Source: Marinagarivorans sp. UBA5868
Lineage (GTDB): Bacteria > Pseudomonadota > Gammaproteobacteria > Pseudomonadales > Cellvibrionaceae
Assembly (NCBI GenBank): GCA_002432095.1
Contig: DJFQ01000238.1
Span: 5,841 to 11,242, forward strand
Length of the DNA stretch: 5,402 nucleotides
Reading direction: 5' to 3'
Translations under genes and position numbers: made by a program
The notes under the pieces: model-generated
The model's input: the letters and a program-made list of their open reading frames with translations, nothing else
What the model was told of the DNA's origin: nothing
Databases searched by the model: none
Shown here: piece after piece, positions 1 through 5,402 of the stretch
Position numbering within the stretch: the stretch's first letter is position 1
How the letters are laid out: the number at the start of each line of letters is the position of its first letter

Positions 1-590
1 CCCGCGTCGTACCAACCCTTTGGAGAAGAGATCACAATGCCAGCAGGCCGCTCGGCCGAGGCGGCAGACGGATGGATATAAACCAATGTGTCGGGGTGTC
101 CGGCGGGTCGCGCGAACTGCCCGGCGTAATCAGAGGTGATCGAAGCCCCGGCGCGGTTGTAGTAAAAATATTTGATGGCGGCAGAAAGAACGGGGTCGTA
201 AACATTTTCCTGAATATAAAACGGCGGTGATTCTCCGACTTCCGCTACACGAATTTTATAATGGCCAGGTTTATTGAACGCGGTGAAATCCGCGACCTTA
301 ACAGTGTCTCCCGCCACATCCCACGTTTGGGCCTGAGAGAGTGGCCCGCGCAAAACTTCACTGCCGGTCTTGGCATCCACCAACCAAAACTCTCCACTGG
401 CTACATTTGGCACTACGGCAATCTTGCCGGACTCCGGCAAAAAGCCCACTTGATTCAGATGGATTTTGGACGTCTGGGGCGCCGCTTGAGCGTTGTGCAT
501 CCCAATGGATGCGCCTGCGGCGAAGATTACACTCAACGCCAGCAGCGCACGCCGCCTGAGCCGAGGTATTTCAGCCTTTAGACTTATCAT
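1..590 (-). CDS. Glycoside hydrolase family 9 (endoglucanase-type cellulase), N-terminal part
   Basis: Partial gene; the 3' end lies beyond the left edge, leaving about 196 codons. The protein begins with a secretion signal: a basic stretch RLRRR (residues 10-14), a hydrophobic core (about 15-31) and a likely signal peptidase I site after AQA (34-36). No lipobox cysteine is seen, so it should be exported to the periplasm or medium. Residues about 42-128 (from KIHLNQVGFLP) match the immunoglobulin-like CelD_N domain that precedes many GH9 catalytic domains. The catalytic domain starts around LSAAIKYFYYNRAG, and the visible sequence ends in GWYDAG, the start of the GH9 DAGD motif whose aspartates activate the catalytic water; the second Asp is off the window. 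GH9 enzymes hydrolyse beta-1,4-glucans by inversion. The start is ATG at 590-588, preceded by a GGGAG ribosome site 8 nt upstream. The exact substrate (cellulose, xyloglucan, cello-oligosaccharides) cannot be told from this part. It is divergent from trpR and probably functionally unrelated to it. Confidence 0.9.
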   Translation of the reverse strand, partial: MISLKAEIPRLRRRALLALSVIFAAGASIGMHNAQAAPQTSKIHLNQVGFLPESGKIAVVPNVASGEFWLVDAKTGSEVLRGPLSQAQTWDVAGDTVKVADFTAFNKPGHYKIRVAEVGESPPFYIQENVYDPVLSAAIKYFYYNRAGASITSDYAGQFARPAGHPDTLVYIHPSAASAERPAGIVISSPKGWYDA

Positions 591-598
591 TTTCTGAT

Positions 599-603
599 CT
601 CCC
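599..603 (-). promoter_or_regulatory. Ribosome binding site of the GH9 gene
   Basis: On the minus strand GGGAG lies 8 nt before the ATG at 590-588. It supports this start, which also begins a convincing signal peptide. Confidence 0.65.
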
Positions 604-731
604 ACGTAGAGCGCTTATTGAATTGTCCGGGAGACTAGCAGAGGGCCGCGACAAACGCCAACCAACGGCCAGCCATGCCAGCCCACTAAAGATTCAACAC
701 AGGCGCGTCGCTCTATTGGTTAGATTTTTTG

Positions 732-760
732 TTTACAGAATCCCCGAGCGCTGCTAGTGT
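732..760 (+). promoter_or_regulatory. Candidate sigma70 promoter of the trpR-trpE-trpG operon
   Basis: A -35-like TTTACA (732-737) is followed after 17 bp by TAGTGT (755-760). The -10 hexamer itself is poor (3 of 6 consensus positions), but TG at 752-753 gives an extended -10 form (TGCTAGTGT). The -10 element lies inside the TrpR operator, as expected of a repressed promoter. Transcription would begin at about 767-769, essentially at the trpR start codon. This is a sequence-based guess. Confidence 0.45.
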
Positions 761-768
761 ACTAGTAC
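751..768 (+). promoter_or_regulatory. TrpR operator
   Basis: The 18 bp CTGCTAGTGTACTAGTAC match the palindromic E. coli trp operator GTACTAGTTAACTAGTAC at 14 of 18 positions. Both CTAG cores (754-757 and 762-765) are present at the same 8-bp spacing, and the right half-site ACTAGTAC is perfect. In E. coli these CTAG cores are the main contacts of the TrpR recognition helix. The site overlaps the predicted -10 element and ends directly before the trpR ATG (769). A trpR-like gene immediately downstream makes negative autoregulation by tryptophan-bound TrpR very likely. The match is seen in the sequence; binding is inferred. Confidence 0.85.
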
Positions 769-1086
769 ATGAATACGCGCAAACAGCCTTACAAAGAATT
801 GACTGACCTTCTCTGCCGCATTTCTGATCCGAAAGAAATGGAGGCGGCACTGGACGCTATTCTGACGCATAGAGAGGCGGAAGAGCTGGAAAACCGCCTG
901 CAGATTTTCCGCATGTTGTTGCAAGATGTTCCGCAACGGGAAATAGCCAATCGCTTAAATGTCGGCATAGCAACGGTCACCCGTGGCGCTGCCGCCCTGC
1001 GCAACAGCCGATTTTTTGACCGCTACACCTTTACCACAGCAACAGCAGACACCTCCCCTGCGGCAAATAAAAGCCACAAGCGTTGA
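769..1086 (+). CDS. trpR: Trp operon repressor, TrpR family
   Basis: This 105-residue protein matches the TrpR family of dimeric, tryptophan-activated DNA-binding repressors. The helix-turn-helix spans about residues 54-76 (VPQREIANRLNVGIATVTRG), and GIATVTRG is nearly identical to the E. coli recognition helix GIATITRG. Thr33, Arg43 and Arg72 align with E. coli Thr44, Arg54 and Arg84, which contact tryptophan, so the corepressor is probably still tryptophan. Compared with E. coli TrpR the N-terminal arm is about 11 residues shorter, one residue is missing in the turn before the HTH (DVPQ against GEMSQ), and the C-terminal dimerisation helix is replaced by a Ser/Thr/Ala-rich tail. The ATG at 769 has no visible Shine-Dalgarno sequence; the next in-frame ATG (838, codon 24) would remove the first helix and is less likely. 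The stop overlaps an alternative TTG start for trpE, so the genes are probably cotranscribed. The perfect-looking operator just upstream strongly supports the assignment. Confidence 0.9.
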   Translation: MNTRKQPYKELTDLLCRISDPKEMEAALDAILTHREAEELENRLQIFRMLLQDVPQREIANRLNVGIATVTRGAAALRNSRFFDRYTFTTATADTSPAANKSHKR

Positions 1087-1104
1087 CCTCTGCCCTGCAC
1101 ATCC

Positions 1105-1109
1105 AAGAG
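1105..1109 (+). promoter_or_regulatory. Ribosome binding site deciding the trpE start
   Basis: AAGAG lies 9 nt before the ATG at 1119. It favours this start over the in-frame TTG at 1083, which overlaps the trpR stop codon (TTGA) and would add 12 residues without family similarity. Confidence 0.5.
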
Positions 1110-1118
1110 CATAAAAAA

Positions 1119-2522
1119 ATGACCGCACAACAGACGCTCCCAAAAATTGAGCTGCCCGGCAAACCTAGCTACATCAAATTGGCCGAAGATCAGAATTTTT
1201 TCGAGCTGTTCCGCAAAATCGAAAAGCGTTACGAAAACTGTTTTTTGTTTGAATCCCTGGGTGAGGAAAGCCATATTTCCCGCCATCACATTATCGGTTT
1301 CGACCCTGCGCTGATCCTTTGCGCAGAAGATATTCATAAATTGACCGTGCTCGATACGGCCTCTGGAAAGGTCAATCACTACCACTGCGACAATCCTTAT
1401 TACGCACTGCGTCAGATAGTGCCGCAAAACATCATTTCCAGGCGGTACGCCGGTGGCGTCGTCGGCTATTTGGGATACGATTGCGTCAATTTTTTTGAGC
1501 CTGGCTTGGCGATCAAAACCAGTAGTATGTTCGAGCCTTTTAAATTCGGCGTGTATTTAGACGGTTTGGTTTACGACCAAATGACAGGGGAAATCTTCTA
1601 TTACTATTACGAGCACAATCGCTATCAGGAGATCGAACGTTTATTACATGAAACGCGAGAAGATTTTGGCGAAACGGAGTGTATCTGCCTTGGCGACACC
1701 ATGTCGCGGGAAGAACATGGTCAAGCTGTAGCAAAAGTAAAAGAAGACATACGCGCTGGCCTCATTTTTCAATGTGAGGTTGGCTTTAAAACCCGTTACA
1801 CCATTCGCGGCGATGCCACCCATATTTACGCCAAACTGCGCGAAACCAATCCATCGCCCCACATGTATTACCTGAAATTTGCCGATCAGAAAATTATTGG
1901 CGCGTCTCCGGAATTATTGTTCCGTCTGCGCAACGGTGAAATGGAAACCTTTCCATTGGCCGGCACAACCAAACGGGGCAAAGATGCGGCGGAAGACACA
2001 CAGCTCGCCCGCAAGCTGCTCAACGATCCGAAAGAAATTGCCGAGCACAATATGCTGGTGGATTTGCACCGTAACGATTTAGGTCGCGTCGCGCGTTTTG
2101 GCACGGTAAAAGTTCGCAGCCTGATGGACATCAAGCGCTTCTCCCATGTGCAGCACATCTCCTCGGAAATCGTCGGCATACTGAGCGAAAAAGAGGATAT
2201 GTTTTCTGCCCTCGCCTCCAATTTTCCCGCGGGTACTCTGACCGGCGCACCGAAAGTGGAGGCGATGAAAATCATCGACGGCCTGGAGCCGGATGGCAGA
2301 GGCCCTTACGGAGGTGCGGTCGGCCAATTCAGTTTCGATGGCGACTGTACGTTTGCTATTCCCATACGCTCCATTTTCATCAAAGGTGAATCCGCTTACG
2401 CACAAACCTGCGGCGGTAATGTTTATGATTCCAACGCTGATGATGAATATCTGGAAATTGAGCGCAAACTCTCCGCCATGCGTAATGTGCTGGCCAGCTT
2501 CGAACCCAAATCCAGCCGCTGA
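1119..2522 (+). CDS. trpE: Anthranilate synthase component I (chorismate-binding subunit)
   Basis: This 467-residue protein would convert chorismate plus ammonia, supplied by TrpG, to anthranilate and pyruvate in the cytoplasm. The N-terminal domain (about 1-190) contains FESLGEE (44-50), corresponding to the LLES element where tryptophan binds for feedback inhibition in TrpE. The chorismate-binding domain (about 200-460) shows GASPELLF (261-268), PLAGTTKRG (279-287), AEHNMLVDLHRND (308-320), FPAGTLTGAPK (369-379) and the RGPYGGAVG segment after it. ASPE and PLAGT point to anthranilate synthase rather than PabB. Several positions depart from the family norm: IFQ is followed by CEVGFKTR, LHRND has His where Gly or Ala is usual, and QTCGGNVYDSN (429-439) replaces QAGAGIVxDSx. 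The short length, NPSPHMYYLKF and YDSN...EYLEIERKL resemble archaeal TrpE as I remember it from Sulfolobus. It lies 32 nt after trpR and 15 nt before trpG. Function as anthranilate synthase is highly likely; aminodeoxychorismate or isochorismate-type activity is less likely. Confidence 0.92.
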   Translation: MTAQQTLPKIELPGKPSYIKLAEDQNFFELFRKIEKRYENCFLFESLGEESHISRHHIIGFDPALILCAEDIHKLTVLDTASGKVNHYHCDNPYYALRQIVPQNIISRRYAGGVVGYLGYDCVNFFEPGLAIKTSSMFEPFKFGVYLDGLVYDQMTGEIFYYYYEHNRYQEIERLLHETREDFGETECICLGDTMSREEHGQAVAKVKEDIRAGLIFQCEVGFKTRYTIRGDATHIYAKLRETNPSPHMYYLKFADQKIIGASPELLFRLRNGEMETFPLAGTTKRGKDAAEDTQLARKLLNDPKEIAEHNMLVDLHRNDLGRVARFGTVKVRSLMDIKRFSHVQHISSEIVGILSEKEDMFSALASNFPAGTLTGAPKVEAMKIIDGLEPDGRGPYGGAVGQFSFDGDCTFAIPIRSIFIKGESAYAQTCGGNVYDSNADDEYLEIERKLSAMRNVLASFEPKSSR

Positions 2523-2537
2523 GCAAGGTCAAAGAAT

Positions 2538-3197
2538 ATGAATGTTTTGATTATCGACAATTACGATTCGTTTACCTACAACCTGTATCAGTATGTTGGC
2601 GAAATTCTCTCTTCTACTTTGGGTTATGGTCGCTTCGATGTGCAGGTTAAGCGCAACAACGAAATTACTATTGAGCAAATCCGCGCGCTGCAGCCGGATC
2701 GACTGATTATTTCACCGGGACCGGGATCACCCGACGACCGGCAGTACTTCGGCGTCTGCGGCGACGCGATTCTGCAGCTAGGCAAAACAATTCCGTTGTT
2801 GGGTGTATGCCTCGGTATGCAAGGCATCGCCCACTGTTTCGGCGGCAAAGTCGTGCGTGCATCTTTACCTATGCACGGAAAAACCTCAGTGATCCGTCAC
2901 GATAACAAAGGGGTTTATCAGAATATTCCACAGGACCTGGAGATCATGCGCTACCACTCGCTGATGGTGGAGGCTCAATCACTCCCAGACTGCCTGGACA
3001 TTACCTCCGTTATTACTGGCGCGGGGCCTACTGAAGATTTAACGCAGGCGGCTCTTGAAGGATGTGAAATTATGGGCATTCGGCACAAACAATTTCCCAT
3101 TGAGGGCATTCAGTATCATCCCGAATCATTTGCGACTGAAGGTGGTAAAGCTCTGCTGGGGAATTTTTTGCTCAACCAGGCGGCCAAGAGACGCTAG
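2538..3197 (+). CDS. trpG: Anthranilate synthase component II (glutamine amidotransferase subunit)
   Basis: A class I glutamine amidotransferase of 219 residues that hydrolyses glutamine and channels ammonia to TrpE. It opens with the typical VLIIDNYDSFTYNLYQY, followed by the oxyanion-region ISPGPGSP (58-65), the nucleophile elbow GVCLGMQGI with Cys91, the HGKTS element (113-117), RYHSL (138-142) and the GIQYHPES segment supplying His194 and Glu196 of the catalytic triad. All catalytic residues are present. Two departures from the norm: Met94 replaces the common His of GVCLGHQ, and about ten extra residues (SSTLGYGRF region, 25-33) lie between the first helix and the next strand, making the protein longer than the usual 190-200. 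An AAGG lies 9 nt before the ATG. It directly follows trpE, so the two should be made in equal amounts as a complex. TrpG and PabA cannot be separated by sequence alone; coupling to trpR and trpE argues for TrpG. Confidence 0.92.
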   Translation: MNVLIIDNYDSFTYNLYQYVGEILSSTLGYGRFDVQVKRNNEITIEQIRALQPDRLIISPGPGSPDDRQYFGVCGDAILQLGKTIPLLGVCLGMQGIAHCFGGKVVRASLPMHGKTSVIRHDNKGVYQNIPQDLEIMRYHSLMVEAQSLPDCLDITSVITGAGPTEDLTQAALEGCEIMGIRHKQFPIEGIQYHPESFATEGGKALLGNFLLNQAAKRR

Positions 3198-3206
3198 CGG
3201 CGCGTC
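3190..3206. other. Small inverted repeat at the convergent gene ends
   Basis: GACGC (3190-3194) and GCGTC (3202-3206) can form a 5-bp stem around a 7-nt loop that includes the trpG stop codon. No U-tract follows on either strand, so this is at most a weak structure and not a clear terminator. The 33-bp gap between trpG and the opposing gene holds nothing else recognisable. Confidence 0.2.
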
Positions 3207-3230
3207 ATCTCACGGCAAACTTAATTATCG

Positions 3231-3815
3231 TCAGCGTATCGCGCCTGGAACCGGCATTCCTGGCGGTGCGGTAGAAGAGGTTGGCGGAGGCGGCGGATAA
3301 ACACAGTTGGTAATCAGCTTAAACCAGATATAAAAACCCACGGCGATCCAGGCGTGATTATAAGCGGTGAGTTTTTGGTTGGCCTTGCCGAAAGGATCGC
3401 TGCCAATTCGGTTTACCGCTAACTGCGCCTGATACAGCGAATAAAACTGCACAATCAGCACCACAATAAATACCGACAATCGCCCCCAACAACCCAACGA
3501 AAGCTGTTCGACCCCATAGGTCAAAAATACCTGCGCCACAGCGGCGCCGATAAATATCCACGCCAGTCGAGCGGGTTGCCAGGGATAATCGATATCGCGA
3601 CGCTTTTCCTCACGAAACAGCAACTGGAACAGCTCGTACACAAACAGTACCGCGAACGCAGCACGGCCCGCTTTGAGATACTTACGACCGGTTATGGTTT
3701 CGGCACCCGCCCAGCACCGGTAAAACCAGTACAAGCTGTAAAAACCCGCAGTAGCAAAATAGAGCACCGAAAACTTGCCCATACCTACTACTGGTAAAGA
3801 AGAATTGGATTGCAT
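3231..3815 (-). CDS. Multi-pass inner membrane protein of unknown function
   Basis: I do not recognise this 194-residue protein with certainty. It has about five hydrophobic segments (roughly 15-32, 52-67, 84-100, 112-130 and 155-172) separated by short charged loops such as REEKRRD (68-74), and no cleavable signal, so it should sit in the inner membrane. The segment FATAGFYSLYWFYRCW (20-35) resembles the Gly-x-Tyr-x-x-Tyr-Trp pattern of DUF4234-type membrane proteins; this is only a loose resemblance. FYSLY occurs twice, at 24-29 and 124-128, suggesting an internal duplication. After the last membrane segment comes a proline-rich tail beginning YPPPPPTSS. The ATG at 3815 lacks a clear ribosome site; Met12 (3782), with AGTAGG just upstream, is an alternative start that keeps all membrane segments. 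It follows greA by 43 nt on the same strand and may be the last gene of a carB-greA transcript, or be cut off by the hairpin in the gap. It converges with trpG. Confidence 0.75.
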   Translation of the reverse strand: MQSNSSLPVVGMGKFSVLYFATAGFYSLYWFYRCWAGAETITGRKYLKAGRAAFAVLFVYELFQLLFREEKRRDIDYPWQPARLAWIFIGAAVAQVFLTYGVEQLSLGCWGRLSVFIVVLIVQFYSLYQAQLAVNRIGSDPFGKANQKLTAYNHAWIAVGFYIWFKLITNCVYPPPPPTSSTAPPGMPVPGAIR

Positions 3816-3831
3816 GGTGGGTCAGAAAGTC

Positions 3832-3851
3832 GCGCCGATACAAACCGGCGC
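3832..3851 (-). terminator. Hairpin after greA, possible weak intrinsic terminator
   Basis: On the minus strand a 6-bp perfect GC stem, GCGCCG / CGGCGC, encloses an 8-nt loop (GTTTGTAT) starting 7 nt past the greA stop. It is followed by GACTTTCTG, so the U-tract is short. It could end or attenuate the carB-greA transcript before the membrane protein gene, or act as an mRNA stabilising structure. Confidence 0.4.
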
Positions 3852-3858
3852 ATGATTA

Positions 3859-4341
3859 TCAGAGATGGCGGACGGCATTGATTTCATATTCAACTTCACC
3901 ACCGGGCGCCTTGACCACGGCGATATCTCCCACTTCTTTACCTACCAGTGCGCGCGCGATCGGTGAAGAAACGGAAATTTTATTGGCTTTAATATCGGCT
4001 TCATCTTCACCAACAATCTGATAGGAAACCGCTTCTTCCGTTTCCACGTTAATCAAATCGACCGTTGCTCCAAAAATCACCCGTCCGGTCTCGGCGATGG
4101 ATTTCACATCAATGATCTGCGCGTGGGACAACTTGCCTTCGATTTCCTGAATCCGGCCTTCGCAGAAACTCTGCTGCTCTCGCGCCGCATGGTATTCGGC
4201 GTTTTCTTTCAGGTCGCCATGCTCGCGTGCCTCTGCGATGGCTTTGACGATGCGCGGGCGATCATTTTTTTTCAGATTTTCCAGCTCCTGGCGCAGTCTT
4301 TCCGCACCTTCCACTGTCATCGGTATTTTTGTTAATGCCAT
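3859..4341 (-). CDS. greA: Transcription elongation factor GreA
   Basis: GreA binds in the secondary channel of RNA polymerase and stimulates cleavage of the 3' end of backtracked RNA, rescuing arrested complexes. This protein has 160 residues (E. coli 158) and is closely similar over its full length. The N-terminal coiled coil (about 1-76) carries the family signature [20 protein letters not shown], whose tip acidic residues Asp43 and Glu46 correspond to E. coli Asp41 and Glu44, which hold the catalytic Mg2+. The globular C-terminal domain includes [34 protein letters not shown] and the PGGEVEYEI end. The start codon overlaps the carB stop by one base (TAATG), and GAGGGG lies 8 nt upstream within carB, giving a secure start and likely translational coupling. 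The stop TGA is followed directly by an in-frame TAA. carB-greA adjacency is known from pseudomonads. Confidence 0.98.
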   Translation of the reverse strand: MALTKIPMTVEGAERLRQELENLKKNDRPRIVKAIAEAREHGDLKENAEYHAAREQQSFCEGRIQEIEGKLSHAQIIDVKSIAETGRVIFGATVDLINVETEEAVSYQIVGEDEADIKANKISVSSPIARALVGKEVGDIAVVKAPGGEVEYEINAVRHL

Positions 4342-5402
4342 TAGGCGATCCCCTCATGTAATTCTTGCAGGCGGCGTACTTTCTGTTTGCGACCGAAACG
4401 TATGGCCATGCACAAGGCGTTTGCCGCCGCCAATGTTGTTGTGTAATAGACCCGTTGATTTTCAGCGCAACGGCGAATGGAAGATGAATCGCGGATGGCT
4501 TGTTTGCCTTCCGTCGTATTTATCACCAGATCTACTTCTTTATTTTTGATCATATCCACGATATGCGGACGACCCTCGGCGACCTTGTTGACAACCCGAA
4601 CCGCCAGACCCGCCTGCTCAAAACAGGCTGCGGTTCCTCGTGTAGCAACCAACTCAAAACCGAGGTTCACCAGTTCCTTAGCGACAACTACAGCACCCTC
4701 TTTATCGAAATCCCGCACACTGATAAACGCCGTTCCCTTACTCGGCAGCTGAGCGCCGCTACCGATCTGCGCTTTGGCGAAGGCTTCGGCAAAAGTATCG
4801 CCCACGCCCATCACTTCTCCCGTCGATTTCATTTCCGGTCCGAGAATTGGGTCAACGGTGGGAAACTTGTTAAACGGAAATACGGCTTCTTTCACACTGA
4901 AATATTTGGGAATGATCTCTTTAGTAAACCCCTGTTCCGCCAACGTTTTGCCGGTTTGGCAGCGCGCCGCCACTTTCGCCAGCGATACGCCGATGCACTT
5001 AGACACAAAGGGCACAGTCCGGGAGGCACGAGGGTTCACTTCAATGATGTAAATTTCGCCGTCCTGGTATGCCAACTGACAGTTCATCAGACCGACCACG
5101 CCCAGCTCCAGCGCCATTTTGCGCACCTGCTCACGCATTTCATCCTGAACGTCTTCCGGCAGTGAATACGGCGGCAGCGAACAGGCGGAATCACCGGAGT
5201 GCACACCGCACTGTTCGATGTGCTGCATGATGCCGCCGATCACCACCTCGGTACCGTCTGATACCGCATCTATATCTACTTCGATGGCGTTGTTGAGGAA
5301 GTGGTCCAGCAACACGGGTGCATCTTCTGAGGCTTGCACCGCATCGCGCATATAGGTGCGCAATTCTTTTTCGGAGTAGACGATTTCCATCGCCCGTCCG
5401 CC
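4341..5402 (-). CDS. carB: Carbamoyl phosphate synthase large subunit, C-terminal third
   Basis: Partial gene: the 5' two thirds lie beyond the right edge, and 353 codons are visible. The reading frame continues upstream of the internal Met at 5390 as GGRAMEIVY, matching E. coli GGRGMEIVY near residue 720 of about 1073, so that Met is not the start. CarB makes carbamoyl phosphate from bicarbonate, ammonia and two ATP for arginine and pyrimidine synthesis, with CarA supplying ammonia from glutamine. The visible part covers the end of the second (carbamate-phosphorylating) ATP-grasp domain, with [26 protein letters not shown] and the metal-binding [14 protein letters not shown]. From about fragment residue 218 follows the MGS-like allosteric domain, with [30 protein letters not shown] and VYYTTTL. 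The Lys, Thr and Asn positions that bind UMP/IMP and the Tyr/Thr of the ornithine site in E. coli appear kept, so regulation by UMP and ornithine is expected. It is the first visible gene of the leftward carB-greA unit; carA is probably upstream, outside the window. Confidence 0.98.
   Translation of the reverse strand, partial: GGRAMEIVYSEKELRTYMRDAVQASEDAPVLLDHFLNNAIEVDIDAVSDGTEVVIGGIMQHIEQCGVHSGDSACSLPPYSLPEDVQDEMREQVRKMALELGVVGLMNCQLAYQDGEIYIIEVNPRASRTVPFVSKCIGVSLAKVAARCQTGKTLAEQGFTKEIIPKYFSVKEAVFPFNKFPTVDPILGPEMKSTGEVMGVGDTFAEAFAKAQIGSGAQLPSKGTAFISVRDFDKEGAVVVAKELVNLGFELVATRGTAACFEQAGLAVRVVNKVAEGRPHIVDMIKNKEVDLVINTTEGKQAIRDSSSIRRCAENQRVYYTTTLAAANALCMAIRFGRKQKVRRLQELHEGIA
4350..4355 (-). 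promoter_or_regulatory. Ribosome binding site of greA, inside carB
   Basis: GAGGGG on the minus strand, 8 nt before the greA ATG, lies within the last codons of carB. Its strength allows independent initiation in addition to termination-reinitiation at the TAATG overlap. Confidence 0.75.

Larger units (their letters stand above)
591..768. other. Divergent intergenic region between the GH9 gene and trpR
   Basis: This 178-bp non-coding spacer must hold the promoters of both divergent genes. The trpR-proximal end carries an AT-rich stretch (719-737), a promoter candidate and a TrpR operator. On the GH9 side I find no convincing sigma70 promoter; the best weak candidate on the minus strand is a TTGGCG hexamer followed 18 nt later by TAGTCT with an upstream TG. 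No leader peptide, attenuator or small RNA is evident. Confidence 0.6.

Noticed and set aside
261..581. Open frame of 106 codons on the plus strand
   Set aside because: It lies antisense to the GH9 gene, which has a signal peptide, a CelD_N domain and the WYDAG motif; the plus-strand translation shows no family features.
635..638. Additional CTAG as a possible second TrpR half-site near the GH9 gene
   Set aside because: Only a single CTAG is present, with no partner 8 bp away and flanks unlike the operator.
591..768. Trp leader peptide or attenuator upstream of the operon
   Set aside because: No short ORF with tandem Trp codons and no terminator-antiterminator hairpin pair is visible; the operator reaches the start codon.
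1083..1085. TTG overlapping the trpR stop as the trpE start
   Set aside because: It would add 12 residues without family similarity; the ATG at 1119 has a ribosome site in good position. Coupled initiation at TTG is not excluded.
1023..1427. Open frame of 134 codons on the minus strand
   Set aside because: It runs antisense across the ends of trpR and trpE, both strongly supported; nothing in it looks like a protein family.
4500..5165. Open frame of 221 codons on the plus strand
   Set aside because: It is antisense to carB, whose translation matches E. coli CarB throughout; this frame has no recognisable motif.
5388..5390. ATG as the start of carB
   Set aside because: The frame is open upstream to the window edge and encodes GGRA, matching the residues before this Met in E. 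coli CarB; it is internal.

Overview
The window looks like a chromosomal segment of a gammaproteobacterium, most plausibly a polysaccharide-degrading member of the Cellvibrionales (Cellvibrio/Teredinibacter/Saccharophagus type). The grounds are a secreted family 9 cellulase, a TrpR-type repressor with an E. coli-like operator, a GreA and a CarB close to their E. coli counterparts, and a carB-greA arrangement as in pseudomonads. This placement is an inference from gene content; no phylogeny was run.

Layout from left to right. Positions 1-590 (minus) hold the 5' third of a glycoside hydrolase family 9 gene that runs off the left edge. Its start faces, across a 178-bp intergenic region, a rightward operon trpR-trpE-trpG (769-3197). 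A near-canonical TrpR operator (751-768) sits on the likely -10 element and directly touches the trpR start codon, so the operon is probably autoregulated by tryptophan-bound TrpR. trpE and trpG encode the two subunits of anthranilate synthase: TrpG releases ammonia from glutamine and TrpE uses it to turn chorismate into anthranilate, the first committed step to tryptophan. No trpD, trpC, trpF, trpB or trpA follows. The operon ends 33 bp from an oppositely oriented gene.

The right half is a leftward block read in the order carB (4341-5402, 3' third only), greA (3859-4341), then an unrecognised multi-pass membrane protein (3231-3815). carB and greA overlap by one base (TAATG) and look translationally coupled. 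A GC-rich hairpin separates greA from the membrane protein gene.

The most notable points are: the operator/promoter/start-codon compaction at trpR, which predicts a leaderless or nearly leaderless mRNA; a short TrpE whose sequence resembles archaeal (Sulfolobus-type) TrpE more than the usual proteobacterial form and has unusual residues in conserved active-site motifs; a TrpR with an atypical C-terminus; and a membrane protein with an internal repeat and a polyproline tail. No RNA gene, mobile element or CRISPR array was found. I see no clear sign of an entirely new system; the interest lies in the self-contained TrpR-controlled anthranilate synthase unit.
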